A DNA stretch of 40,137 nt from Fibrobacter sp. (GTDB lineage Bacteria > Fibrobacterota > Fibrobacteria > Fibrobacterales > Fibrobacteraceae): NCBI GenBank assembly GCA_017959225.1, contig JAGDBD010000065.1:1-40137 (forward strand). The letters are read 5' to 3'. The notes beneath the pieces are model-generated. The model was given only the letters and a program-made list of their open reading frames with translations, searched no databases and had not been told where the DNA came from. The position numbers and the translations under genes were made by a program. This document shows, piece by piece, positions 9,356 through 18,220 of the stretch (position 1 is its first letter; each line of letters opens with the position of its first letter).

Positions 9356-9827
9356 AATGTCTGCGCCGTGGCGGTGGAGGGTCCGGATAGTCGTCCGGAC
9401 GGCCACGGTGACGTCTTCTGTAGTACACCGGTGGCGGCGGAGGCGCTGCATAAAAGTGGACGCTCCATTCGGCGTGGGGATAAGGTCCGCAAGCGGTATT
9501 CCCTGCGCTGCAAAGGTTGCAGAGCGCAAGTGGGCTGCATGTGGCAAGGCGCGGATCTCCGTAAAGATCTGCATAATCGTTGTAACGGTTTTCGTAACAG
9601 GCTCGGCATGCACGTTCCCATGTTCCGAAGGAGCAGAGATCGTATGCGGAAATGTTGCAGGTACATTCGACGCCGTAACAGGTCGTGCAGCGGTAAATCC
9701 CGTTAAAATCGTAATAGCACCATTTTTCCGAATAGACGTTTCCAGCGGAATCGTCGTGGACCGTGACGCAGGACGACAAAAAAAGCGCCACCAAAAGAAT
9801 CATTTTTTGGAAATGCGCTTTTTTCAT
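9354..9827 (-). CDS. Cysteine-rich lipoprotein of unknown function
   Basis: I do not recognise this 157-residue protein. It has a lipoprotein signal (LVALFLSSC, cleavage before Cys20). The mature part has 12 more cysteines, largely in closely spaced pairs: CTTC, CTC, CRAC and CNLC. The last ~35 residues are Pro- and Arg-rich (APPPPPVYYRRRHRGR). The even number and pairing of cysteines suggest disulphides or metal binding outside the inner membrane. GGGGA 4 bases before ATG 9827 is a good ribosome site. It lies 22 bases after gpsA on the same strand and may be the last gene of the der-plsY-gpsA unit. Confidence 0.7.
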   Translation of the reverse strand: MKKAHFQKMILLVALFLSSCVTVHDDSAGNVYSEKWCYYDFNGIYRCTTCYGVECTCNISAYDLCSFGTWERACRACYENRYNDYADLYGDPRLATCSPLALCNLCSAGNTACGPYPHAEWSVHFYAAPPPPPVYYRRRHRGRPDDYPDPPPPRRRH

Positions 9828-9849
9828 AATTCCCCTTTTTGAAAAAGAA

Positions 9850-10860
9850 TTAATATTCCGCTTCGGCCTTGAGATCGCGAGTCATCAAATCGCGAAGAGC
9901 TTCGAGAGGCTTTTTGTCGTTGAATAGAATTTCGTAGACTGCGTTTACAATCGGAAGTTCCACGTGCACGGAATCTGCGAGAGCCTTTGCGCTCTTGCAA
10001 GTCGGAACGCCTTCTGCGATCATCTTCATATGGCCCATCACCTGGGAAAGGGTTTCTCCCTTACCGATGCATTCGCCTACGTAGCGGTTACGGCTGTGTT
10101 GGGAAAGGCAGGTGACGATCAAGTCGCCCATGCCGGCAAGGCCTGCAAACGTACTGGGATTTGCGCCCAGAGCGCGACCGAGGCGGCAAATTTCTGCCTG
10201 ACCGCGGGTAATGAGGGCTGCACGGGTGTTGTCGCCTGCTCCGATGCCGTAAAGAATGCCGCTTGCAATTGCAATGACGTTTTTCACAGATCCGCAGAGT
10301 TCCGTACCGATCTGGTCGGTGGACGTGTAAATGCGGATGTAATTGTTGCTAAAGATCTGCTGCACTTTTTTTGCAGAGTCTTCGTTCGGGCATGCGGCAA
10401 TGATTGCCGTGTAAACGCGGCGGGAAACTTCTTCAGCATGGGTCGGACCGCTGAGAGTGACCACGTGATCGTTATCGAGCCAAGGAACATTTTCGAGAAT
10501 GACTTCGCTCATGCGCTGATCGGTGCCTTCGAGAATGCCCTTCGTGGCGCAGACGACGGTAGGAATTTTTCCCTTGTGATCCCATTTGGCGAAAGTCTTG
10601 CATACGTTGCCCATCACCTGGGACGGAACAACGATCAAAACCAGTTCCGCACCTTCAAGTGCTTTGTTCATGTCGGTCGTATAAGTAAACGAATCCGGGA
10701 AAATGACGCCAGGAAGTTTATCCTTGTACTGGTGTTCCGTGGAAAGCAGGTCCACTTCCGCCTGGGAAAAAGTCCAAAAAGACACCTTGTGTCCGTTGTC
10801 ATTTAAAACCTGGCCGAGGGTAAGTCCCCATCCGCCGGTGCCGAGTACTGTAACGTTCAT
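9850..10860 (-). CDS. gpsA: NAD(P)-dependent glycerol-3-phosphate dehydrogenase
   Basis: Reduces dihydroxyacetone phosphate to sn-glycerol-3-phosphate, the backbone of phospholipids. The 336 residues have the N-terminal dinucleotide motif GTGGWGLTLG (7-16), the SGPTHAEEV segment, the catalytic lysine in GSVKNVIAIASGI, and the C-terminal GDNTRAALITRGQAEI and GLAGMGDLIVTC motifs typical of bacterial GpsA. Length is normal. No convincing ribosome site precedes ATG 10860; AAAGG lies about 15 bases upstream. It follows plsY, whose enzyme uses its product, with a 50-base gap holding a 15-base palindrome (10895-10909). Confidence 0.95.
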   Translation of the reverse strand: MNVTVLGTGGWGLTLGQVLNDNGHKVSFWTFSQAEVDLLSTEHQYKDKLPGVIFPDSFTYTTDMNKALEGAELVLIVVPSQVMGNVCKTFAKWDHKGKIPTVVCATKGILEGTDQRMSEVILENVPWLDNDHVVTLSGPTHAEEVSRRVYTAIIAACPNEDSAKKVQQIFSNNYIRIYTSTDQIGTELCGSVKNVIAIASGILYGIGAGDNTRAALITRGQAEICRLGRALGANPSTFAGLAGMGDLIVTCLSQHSRNRYVGECIGKGETLSQVMGHMKMIAEGVPTCKSAKALADSVHVELPIVNAVYEILFNDKKPLEALRDLMTRDLKAEAEY

Positions 10861-10910
10861 GATTCTAATAGCCTTTATATTTGAAACAATTTTGTTCCCT
10901 AATAGGGAAA

Positions 10911-11573
10911 TTACACTTTTTTCTTCTTTTTGCCAAAACCGTTTTCTGTCCCGTTCATCAAACGCTTGATATTGGCCTTATGCTTGTAAATAACAAACAC
11001 GGCGACGATCCAGGCGATGACGAGAATTCCTTCGTTGATATGGTCGTGAGGGTAGATACCCGGAGCGACGTAGCCGAAGGTGGCAAGCCCTGCCAAGGTG
11101 ATGCAGGCAAAAATGCTCCCCACGGAGACGTACTTGGTGGTAAAGGTCAGAAGGCACCAGACAGCAAATGCGCCAAGGGCTGTGACCGGAGCGAGTGCAA
11201 GGAATACGCCGAATGCAGTTAAAACGCCTTTACCGCCACGGAAACCGGCAAAACAGGTAAAGCTGTGACCGAGGATCGCAAGCAGCCCGCAGACGAGAGG
11301 AAGCCAGAAGTAATCCGGACCGCCCGAAGCTTTGGACGCTTCGTTCATCAAACTGGCAATGGTGGGAGCGAAAAATCCCTTCAAAAGATCCACAATGACG
11401 ACCGGAAGCGCGGGCTTCACCCCGAGAACGCGGATCGTGTTTGTAAGACCTGAATTCTTCGAACCGTAATTGCGAATGTCGTAATCTTTACCGTTGACGA
11501 TCTTGGCGACCCACACGGCGGTCGGAATGGACCCGAGGAGATACGCTATCGGAAGCGAGAGTAAACTGTTCAA
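10911..11573 (-). CDS. plsY: Glycerol-3-phosphate acyltransferase PlsY
   Basis: Integral membrane enzyme that acylates glycerol-3-phosphate from acyl-phosphate to lysophosphatidate. The 220 residues show the family motifs SIPTAVWVAK near the N terminus, YGSKNSGLTNTIRVLG (phosphate-binding GSxNxGxTN), and GHSFTCFAGFRGGKGV, with about five membrane segments and a basic Lys-rich tail. The start is TTG 11573, with AGGA about 10 bases upstream. The conserved SIPT and GSKNSG segments come so early that a much later start is not possible. Therefore the gene overlaps the 3' end of der by 86 bases. Cotranscribed with der and gpsA. Confidence 0.93.
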   Translation of the reverse strand: MNSLLSLPIAYLLGSIPTAVWVAKIVNGKDYDIRNYGSKNSGLTNTIRVLGVKPALPVVIVDLLKGFFAPTIASLMNEASKASGGPDYFWLPLVCGLLAILGHSFTCFAGFRGGKGVLTAFGVFLALAPVTALGAFAVWCLLTFTTKYVSVGSIFACITLAGLATFGYVAPGIYPHDHINEGILVIAWIVAVFVIYKHKANIKRLMNGTENGFGKKKKKV

Positions 11574-12918
11574 GGTCTTCGTCCTTTCTTAAAATAAGTT
11601 TGGTATCAAAGTTCAAGCGGAGCGGTGCACCGTTCAAATGGAACGCTTCGAAGAACGTTTTGAGAAGGTAACGCTTGTAAGATTCGTCCACGGCGTCCGG
11701 ATTCTTGGTTTCGATGTCGATGACCGGAGGTTCTACCATGATCTGGCATGCGCGGGTGAGCTTGACTAAGCGTCCCTGGTGAGCCGGGTGCGGATTCTTT
11801 TGGCAGGCTTCTGCAAAGACTTCTGCGATACGGTCTCGACCGATGACACGGCGGCAGTTTGCGTAAACGGTTTTGATTTCTTGCAAAATGCGGTGAACGC
11901 GCAAGCCTTCCTTTGCACTGATGGAAAGAATCGGGGTGAATTCGAACATCGGTTCTCGTTCACGCATGGCCTTTACCATGTGGTCAAAGGATTTTTCCGT
12001 TTTGTCCGGAAGGATGTCCCACTTGTTCAGAAGGATGATCAGTCCCTTGCCCGCTTGGCGAATGCTCTGGATAATGCGGAAGTCCTGTTCCGAAATACCG
12101 AGGGTCGCATCGATCATGAGAATGGAAAGGTCCGAACGGCGGATGCTTTCTTCGGTACGCATGTTGCTGAAGATTTCCACTTCGTCTTCGACTTTCGCTT
12201 TTTTGCGGAGACCGGCAGTATCGGTTACAACGAACTTTTCACCGTCAACGGTAAAGGTACAGTCAATGGAATCGCGGGTTGTGCCCGGAATATCGGAAAC
12301 GACGACGCGTTCTTCGCCCAAAAGACGGTTGAGCAGGGTAGACTTTCCTGCGTTCGGACGGCCCAGAATGGCAAAACGGATGGGGCGCTTTTCTTCTTTT
12401 TCGGACTGGCCTTTTTTGGGAAGGATCGAAATGACTTCGTCAAGCAGCGAAAGGCAAGCGTAACCGGTGAGCGCACTGATGGTGCTCGGCTGCCCCATGC
12501 CGAGAGAGAAAAATTCCCAGCTTTCGGAGCGGTCTTCCGGGGTTTCGCTCTTGTTTGCGATCAGGAGAACCTGCTTGTCGAGCTTGCGGATCATTCTCGC
12601 GAATTGATCGTCGAGTTTGGTGATACCGACACGGGCATCGACCATGAACAGCACCAGGTCTGCTTCCTGGATCGCTGTGAAAATTTGGTCGCGCACATTG
12701 GCGGCGAGAACGTCAATCGTGTCATCCGGAAGGAATCCGCCGGTATCGACGACGGTGAATTCACGACCTTTGTAAGTGGCCGTTTGATAATGACGGTCAC
12801 GGGTCACGCCTTCACGGTCAGAAACGACCGCGGCTCTGCGTCCGAGGATGCGATTGAAAAGGGAGGACTTGCCCACGTTCGGGCGTCCTACGATACATAC
12901 GATAGGTAATTTAGCCAC
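11488..12918 (-). CDS. der: Ribosome-assembly GTPase Der (EngA)
   Basis: Double GTPase needed for 50S subunit maturation. The 476 residues hold G domain 1 (GRPNVGKSS at 11-19, DTGG at 58-61), G domain 2 (GRPNAGKST at 187-194, DIPGTTRD, DTAG, NKWD) and the KH-like C-terminal domain ending normally near GAPLRLNFDTK (residue 440). About 36 extra residues follow, which do not look like Der and are read in the region that also encodes the start of plsY. The G4 motif of domain 1 reads NKSE rather than NKxD. The start is GTG 12918, directly behind a TATATTTG element with no ribosome site, so a leaderless mRNA is likely. Confidence 0.94.
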   Translation of the reverse strand: MAKLPIVCIVGRPNVGKSSLFNRILGRRAAVVSDREGVTRDRHYQTATYKGREFTVVDTGGFLPDDTIDVLAANVRDQIFTAIQEADLVLFMVDARVGITKLDDQFARMIRKLDKQVLLIANKSETPEDRSESWEFFSLGMGQPSTISALTGYACLSLLDEVISILPKKGQSEKEEKRPIRFAILGRPNAGKSTLLNRLLGEERVVVSDIPGTTRDSIDCTFTVDGEKFVVTDTAGLRKKAKVEDEVEIFSNMRTEESIRRSDLSILMIDATLGISEQDFRIIQSIRQAGKGLIILLNKWDILPDKTEKSFDHMVKAMREREPMFEFTPILSISAKEGLRVHRILQEIKTVYANCRRVIGRDRIAEVFAEACQKNPHPAHQGRLVKLTRACQIMVEPPVIDIETKNPDAVDESYKRYLLKTFFEAFHLNGAPLRLNFDTKLILRKDEDLEQFTLASDSVSPRVHSDRRVGRQDRQR

Positions 12919-12922
12919 GTCC

Positions 12923-12930
12923 CAAATATA
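12923..12930 (-). promoter_or_regulatory. TAnnTTTG promoter element, 4 bases before der GTG
   Basis: Minus-strand TATATTTG followed by GGAC and the GTG of der. It has the same element, spacing and start codon as the sugar transferase at 729. Transcription from here would start at or next to the GTG. Confidence 0.55.
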
Positions 12931-13046
12931 GTTATCTAGGATGTAAAAAAACTTTAATTAAACGCCTTTTACACGGATTGTTCATATATCTAAAAGAGGA
13001 GGGATTCTTAACCCTTATTTTATGAATAAGTAGAAGGAGACCTGCG

Positions 13047-15464
13047 ATGAAATGGGATTTGGGAAAGTACTTTTTACTTGCAAGCGCGTCGATGTTTTCC
13101 GCGGGACTTTGGGCATTCCCGGCAAATCCGACACCTTTTTCGGTAGATAATGCAGGCGATTCGCTCACCCTTCGAAACGGAGGTGATGAACATTATCGTT
13201 ATACGCAAACCGAAGACGGTTATCTCGTGATTTCCGATTCGACCGGGGTCTACTATTTCGCAGATGAAAACGGTGCTGCAAGTTCGGTCAAAGCAAAAAA
13301 TGCGGACTTGCGGAATTCTTCCGATAAAGCTTTTTTGCGAAAACTGGATAAGTCTAAAGTGCGCAAGGCGCATCAAAAACGTCATCCGGATCGACTTGTG
13401 CGGCCCGCCCGCAAAGGAAAATCGTCGAAGCCGGATTGGGTCCCATCGACGGAATCCGCACCTCCTCTGCTTCGCCTTCCCAGCGCAGAATCCCATGTAA
13501 CGGGAACGAACCGTTTCCCGGTTTTGCTCGTGGCCGCTCCGAGTGCGTCCAATGCGGATTCTACCAAATACTGGAATCAGCTGAACCAAACGGGTTATAC
13601 GGAAAACAACCATTTGGGATCGGTCAGGGATTATTTTACTGCTCAGTCGAATGGACTTTTTGTCCCGGTTTTTGACATTTATTTGGTTTCTGTTTCGCAA
13701 TCCCTTTCCAGTTACAAAAATTCTGAACACGCCTTGATTGAAGAAGCAATTACGAGCCTCAAGGCCAATTATCCGCAGTTCGACCCTAGTTTGTACGATG
13801 CGGATGGAGATGGAAATATCGACGCAACGCCTGTTCTTTATGCAGGTACGGAATCGGCGGCTAGCAACTTGGGCGGCTACCAGTATGAACTCCAATGGGA
13901 CGGTGGAAAAATCAGCGCTGGAAATGGGAAAAAATTCAACTCGTATTTTATCATTAGCCAGATGTCCAACTCCACAAAGCTTTTGCCCATTGCGACCTTT
14001 GTGCATGAATTCAGCCATACGATGGGTTTAAAAGACCATTATTGCGTTGCTGCTTCGGATTGCTATAGCGATTTTACAAACAACACTTACCAAGCTCCCG
14101 GAGCGCACGCTTGGGACGTGATGTCTACCGGCATGTACAATAACGGTGGCGGTAAACCGGTCGGTTACAGCGCTTTCGAAAAAGCCTTTATGGGGTGGAT
14201 GTCTTATACGACGCTCTCTTCGTCGGACGAAATTTCTGTTCTCGGAGCGCTTAATTCGACGCAATTTGCATACAAAGTCCCTGTCAGCGGAAACCAGGAC
14301 GAATGGTATGTCATCGAAAACCGTCAAAAGGATAGTTGGGACGCTTCCCTTCCGAATCACGGCCTGTTGATTTGGCATATCGATTATGATGAGAACGCAT
14401 GGTATAAAGACATTTTGAACGATGTGGCTGGCCATCAGCGCGTCGATGTTGTGGAAGCTGGAAATTTAAAAGTGACGGAATACTATGACGGTTTCAATTC
14501 AACGCATTTGGTGGATGATGCTTTTCCGGGATCGCAGAATGTAACGTCTTTCACCGCTTTCAATTCCTGGGCCGGGACAAATCTCGGGGTGAATTTGTAC
14601 AACATTTTGGAAGAAAATGGAAAAGTTTGCTTTGCAACGAAAAGCGGAGTTTCCGTTGGCAGTTGCACTGTCGTAAGCTCAAGCTCTAGCGTCAGCTCAA
14701 GCTCTGAACAGAGTTCAAGCTCGGAAGCCGTTTCCAGTTCAAGCGTCGCTTTGACCCAGAGTCAGTATGCCTATATAGTGAACTTGCCAAAGGATTCTCT
14801 TTATGCAAAGAAATCCGTGGATTTGCATGAAGCTTTGGAATTTTTAGGTGTAACGGGTACGGCGAATTCGCTGTATGAATCGGGCGAACTTTTGTATTAC
14901 GCAGTAGAATCCGATGGATCTTTGAACGCAAATTCCACTGCGATGGCGCCCGGTCACTGGTTTGACGCTTCCGGAAATGTTTGTAATTGGGATGCGGATG
15001 GTTCCGTTGCGCGGATATTCTCGGAATTAGATCTTGCGTCTGGCACTGCAAATATTGGGCAGTTCCCGCAAAAGGTCGATATAGGTGAAATCTATACGAT
15101 TCGGCAGGCTCTTGTTTACGGTGAAAAACGGGTGGACCTCACCTTCGTGGTTGTGATCGCTGCGGAAGGTTCGTTAGAACAGACTGTTCCTGAAGACTCT
15201 TCGCTTTCCATTGCGAACAGTCGTGCGCAAAGCGGTATTTCGACTTTAGCACTCCGTGATAACGTGTTGGAAGTAAACACGTCCCTTTCGGGCCGTAAGA
15301 ACCTTGCCGTATACGATCTCACAGGCAAGATCCTTTACAGGGAAAGCTTTGACGGTTTTGCAAAGAATGTGTCGCTTACAAATTTGCAGGCGAAGGGGGT
15401 TGTCGTTGTAAGACTTTCCCAGAATGGTCGGATTTTATCCTTAAAGCGCATGGCCGTGCACTGA
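13047..15464 (+). CDS. Secreted M6-family-like metalloprotease with polyserine linker
   Basis: An 805-residue secreted zinc protease. Residues 1-23 form a signal peptide (…SAGLWAFPANP). A pro-region follows with an FTASE-like YRYTQTEDGYLVI segment seen before M6 catalytic domains. The catalytic site is HEFSHTMGLKD (His320, Glu321, His324, Asp330), with a Ca-binding-like DADGDGNID at 251-259 and WDVMSTGMYNNGGG (Met-turn region). A linker of short Ser blocks covers about 544-566. After a domain I do not recognise, the last ~70 residues (NLAVYDLTGKILYRESFDG…) resemble type IX secretion tails. GGAG before ATG 13047 supports the start. The 5' region (12931-13046) has an AT-rich segment and a 6-base dyad at 13014-13030. 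A terminator follows. Confidence 0.85.
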   Translation: MKWDLGKYFLLASASMFSAGLWAFPANPTPFSVDNAGDSLTLRNGGDEHYRYTQTEDGYLVISDSTGVYYFADENGAASSVKAKNADLRNSSDKAFLRKLDKSKVRKAHQKRHPDRLVRPARKGKSSKPDWVPSTESAPPLLRLPSAESHVTGTNRFPVLLVAAPSASNADSTKYWNQLNQTGYTENNHLGSVRDYFTAQSNGLFVPVFDIYLVSVSQSLSSYKNSEHALIEEAITSLKANYPQFDPSLYDADGDGNIDATPVLYAGTESAASNLGGYQYELQWDGGKISAGNGKKFNSYFIISQMSNSTKLLPIATFVHEFSHTMGLKDHYCVAASDCYSDFTNNTYQAPGAHAWDVMSTGMYNNGGGKPVGYSAFEKAFMGWMSYTTLSSSDEISVLGALNSTQFAYKVPVSGNQDEWYVIENRQKDSWDASLPNHGLLIWHIDYDENAWYKDILNDVAGHQRVDVVEAGNLKVTEYYDGFNSTHLVDDAFPGSQNVTSFTAFNSWAGTNLGVNLYNILEENGKVCFATKSGVSVGSCTVVSSSSSVSSSSEQSSSSEAVSSSSVALTQSQYAYIVNLPKDSLYAKKSVDLHEALEFLGVTGTANSLYESGELLYYAVESDGSLNANSTAMAPGHWFDASGNVCNWDADGSVARIFSELDLASGTANIGQFPQKVDIGEIYTIRQALVYGEKRVDLTFVVVIAAEGSLEQTVPEDSSLSIANSRAQSGISTLALRDNVLEVNTSLSGRKNLAVYDLTGKILYRESFDGFAKNVSLTNLQAKGVVVVRLSQNGRILSLKRMAVH

Positions 15465-15489
15465 TCTCCATTTTACGTAGAACCCTTTA

Positions 15490-15518
15490 GAACCGGAATT
15501 CTTTCCGGTTCTTTTTTT
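15490..15518 (+). terminator. Rho-independent terminator after the M6 protease gene
   Basis: GAACCGGAA (15490-15498) pairs with TTCCGGTTC (15503-15511) over a 4-base loop, followed by seven T. It separates the protease gene from the alaS promoter directly behind it. Confidence 0.88.
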
Positions 15519-15520
15519 GC

Positions 15521-15528
15521 TAATTTTG
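15521..15528 (+). promoter_or_regulatory. TAnnTTTG promoter element of alaS
   Basis: TAATTTTG lies just behind the terminator T-run and 27 bases before the alaS ATG. It matches the consensus exactly; a short leader with AAAGG (15544-15548) follows. Confidence 0.45.
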
Positions 15529-15555
15529 CCGCCGGATAATTCCAAAGGTAAACTT

Positions 15556-18204
15556 ATGGCAGAAACGATGACTTCCGCGCAAGTGCGCGAATCCTTTATC
15601 AAGTTTTTTGAATCCAAAGGACACTTGTTTGTCCGCAGCTCGCCGGTGGTTCCCCATGACGATCCGACGCTTATGTTCACGAACGCAGGCATGAACCAGT
15701 TCAAGGCCATCTTCCTCGGAGATAATCCGAAGGGTTGGAAGCGTGCATGCAACAGCCAGAAGTGCCTCCGCGTTTCGGGTAAGCATAACGATTTGGATGT
15801 TGTGGGTCGTGACAATTACCACCACACCTTCTTTGAAATGCTCGGCAACTGGTCTTTTGGCGACTATTATAAGAAAGAAGCTATCGCTTGGGCATGGGAA
15901 CTTTTGACCGAAGTCTGGAAGCTTCCGAACGAACGCCTTTTTGCCACCGTTTACGAAGATGACGACGAAGCATGGCAAATTTGGAAAGACGTTTCGGGCC
16001 TTCCGGATGACCGCATTATGCGCTTCGATGGACATTCGAATTTCTGGGAAATGGGTGATACCGGCCCTTGCGGTCCTTGCTCCGAAATCCACTATGACCG
16101 TGGCGACCTTGCAACGCAGGCCGAAACCTTTAAGGATCCTATCAAGGGTGTGAACGGTGAAAACGACCGTTACATTGAAATCTGGAACAACGTGTTCATG
16201 CAGTATGAACGCCTTTCCGACGGCTCTCTTGTTCCGCTGAAAGCAAAGAACGTGGACACCGGTATGGGCTTTGAACGTATCTGTGCCATTTTGCAGGGCA
16301 AGACCAGCAACTACGACACGGACGTGTTCACGCCGATCATCAGCAAAGTCGCAGAACTTTCCGGTGTCCCGTATAGCGACAATGAAGCGGGCACTCCTCA
16401 TCGTGTGATCGCGGACCATTTGCGCGCACTTTCTTTTGCGATTGCAGACGGCGCCCTTCCGTCTAACGAAGGCCGCGGTTACGTTCTTCGCCGTATTCTT
16501 CGCCGTGCAAGCCGCTTCGCTCGACTTCTCGGTCAGAAGGAAGCCTTTATTTATAAGCTTGTCCAGGTCCTCGCTGACACCATGGGAGACGCTTTCCCGG
16601 AAATCCGCGAACGTAAAGACTTTGTGGCAAACGTGATCAAGAGCGAAGAAGAAAGCTTCATTCGCACACTCGATGCAGGCCTTGAACGCTTTGAATCCAT
16701 TTCCGCCGATTTGAAACGTGGCGAAAAAATTCCGGGTGACAAGGTGTTCCTCCTTTACGATACCTACGGATTCCCGCCGGATTTGACCGGAATTCTTGCA
16801 GAAGAAAAGGGCCTTTTGATTGACGAAGAAGGCTATGAAAACTGCATGAAGGAACAGAAGGAACGTGCCCGTGCCAACATGAAGAAGGGCATCAACACCA
16901 TGGGCTCTGAAGGCTGGACAGAATATGCGGTGGGATCGACGAAGTTCGTCGGTTACGAAACCGACACGGCAAAAGCCAAGGTTCTCCGCTACCGTGAAGA
17001 CAAGGGCATTCTTTCCATCGTTCTCGACACGACGCCGTTCTACGCAGAAATGGGCGGTCAGGTGGGAGACAAAGGTCTTCTCCAGGCAGACGGTTTGGAC
17101 ATCGCCATTTTCGACACGATCCGCGTGAACGACACGACGGTTCACCGTGGTAAGGTGACCAAGGGTGAAGCGAACAAGGATACGATGTCTGTGGAATTTA
17201 CCGCCAAGGTGGATTCGTATCTGCGTGAAGATATTCGTGCGAACCATTCCGCAACGCACTTGCTCCAGGCTGCACTGCGCCAGGTTCTGGGTTCCCATGT
17301 GGCTCAGCAGGGTAGCCGTGTTGAACCGGGCTTCCTCCGCTTTGACTTTAGCCATTTCCAGGCGATGACCAAGGAAGAAATCCAGAAAGTCGAAGACATT
17401 GTGAACGAAAAGATCCGTGCAACGCTTCCGGTGAATACCGACATTATGAATGTGGATGAAGCGAAGGCGAGCGGCGCCATGGCGCTTTTCGGTGAAAAGT
17501 ACGGTGACGAAGTCCGCGTTGTGAAAATGGGCGATGCGAACGAAGAATTTTCGAAGGAACTTTGCGGCGGTCTCCATGTGAAGAATACCGGTGCTATCGG
17601 AATTTTCAAAATCATTTCCGAAGCGAGCGTGAGCTCGGGCGTGCGCCGTATCGAAGCTCTGACGGGCCGTGGCGCTATGGCACTCTTCCGCTTGGAAGAT
17701 TCTGTGCTGACCGTTCTGCGTGATAAGCTCCGTGCCAAGAACGATGCGATTGTGGAACGTTTCGAAACGACTCTCGAAAACGCTCGCAAGCTCGAAAAGG
17801 AACTTGCCGAAGCAAAGCTCCAGATCGCAGCTTCTGCCGCAGCAGAACTTTTGAAGAATCCGGAACAAATCGGTGAAGCCAAACTTTACATTCGCGACAC
17901 CAATGCTCCGGACGATGGCTTTAAAACGCTTCTCGACGGTGTCGGTCAAAAGATCGCCGACGATGAAGTCGTTGTGCTTGGCAATGTAAACGGTCAAACG
18001 GGCAGTATCGCTGTTCTCGTCGGCAAGGCGCTTCAAAAGAAGGGCGTCAAAGCGGGGGACTTGGTGAAGGAACTGGCCGCTTATGCACATGGCCGTGGCG
18101 GTGGACGTCCGGACCGTGCACAGGCCGGTACTCGTGAAGTCGATAAGGTTTCAAGTGCTATTCAGCACGCAACCGAAATCGTCAAAACGAAACTCGGGGT
18201 ATAA
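15556..18204 (+). CDS. alaS: Alanyl-tRNA synthetase
   Basis: Charges tRNA-Ala. The 882 residues are full length: the class II catalytic core starts with SAQVRESFIKFFESKGH, then FTNAGMNQFK and GPCGPCSEIHYDRG; the tRNA-recognition region, the editing domain with zinc ligands NHSATHLL (HxxxH) and LCGGLHVKNTG (CxxxH), a coiled coil (ARKLEKELAEAKLQIAA) and the C-terminal domain ending GRGGGRPDRAQAG. ATG 15556 (MAETMTSAQV) fits the family N terminus and has AAAGG 7 bases upstream; longer readings back to about 15517 would run through the promoter and terminator. ridA follows after 16 bases. Confidence 0.97.
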   Translation: MAETMTSAQVRESFIKFFESKGHLFVRSSPVVPHDDPTLMFTNAGMNQFKAIFLGDNPKGWKRACNSQKCLRVSGKHNDLDVVGRDNYHHTFFEMLGNWSFGDYYKKEAIAWAWELLTEVWKLPNERLFATVYEDDDEAWQIWKDVSGLPDDRIMRFDGHSNFWEMGDTGPCGPCSEIHYDRGDLATQAETFKDPIKGVNGENDRYIEIWNNVFMQYERLSDGSLVPLKAKNVDTGMGFERICAILQGKTSNYDTDVFTPIISKVAELSGVPYSDNEAGTPHRVIADHLRALSFAIADGALPSNEGRGYVLRRILRRASRFARLLGQKEAFIYKLVQVLADTMGDAFPEIRERKDFVANVIKSEEESFIRTLDAGLERFESISADLKRGEKIPGDKVFLLYDTYGFPPDLTGILAEEKGLLIDEEGYENCMKEQKERARANMKKGINTMGSEGWTEYAVGSTKFVGYETDTAKAKVLRYREDKGILSIVLDTTPFYAEMGGQVGDKGLLQADGLDIAIFDTIRVNDTTVHRGKVTKGEANKDTMSVEFTAKVDSYLREDIRANHSATHLLQAALRQVLGSHVAQQGSRVEPGFLRFDFSHFQAMTKEEIQKVEDIVNEKIRATLPVNTDIMNVDEAKASGAMALFGEKYGDEVRVVKMGDANEEFSKELCGGLHVKNTGAIGIFKIISEASVSSGVRRIEALTGRGAMALFRLEDSVLTVLRDKLRAKNDAIVERFETTLENARKLEKELAEAKLQIAASAAAELLKNPEQIGEAKLYIRDTNAPDDGFKTLLDGVGQKIADDEVVVLGNVNGQTGSIAVLVGKALQKKGVKAGDLVKELAAYAHGRGGGRPDRAQAGTREVDKVSSAIQHATEIVKTKLGV

Positions 18205-18220
18205 CCCAAAGGAGAAATCC

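Noticed and set aside
10876-10883. TATATTTG on the plus strand between plsY and gpsA
   Set aside because: It points away from gpsA and toward the antisense of plsY; no gene on that strand follows, so chance is the simplest explanation.
11779-12909. A 376-codon frame antisense to der, and similar ones opposite gpsA (9964-10806) and hom (753-1646)
   Set aside because: All lie wholly opposite well-recognised genes and show no recognisable domain.
15520-18090. An 856-codon reading frame antisense to alaS
   Set aside because: alaS is complete with all family motifs on the other strand. The antisense frame stays open because alaS rarely uses the codons that would give stops in it; its translation resembles no family and has no ribosome site.
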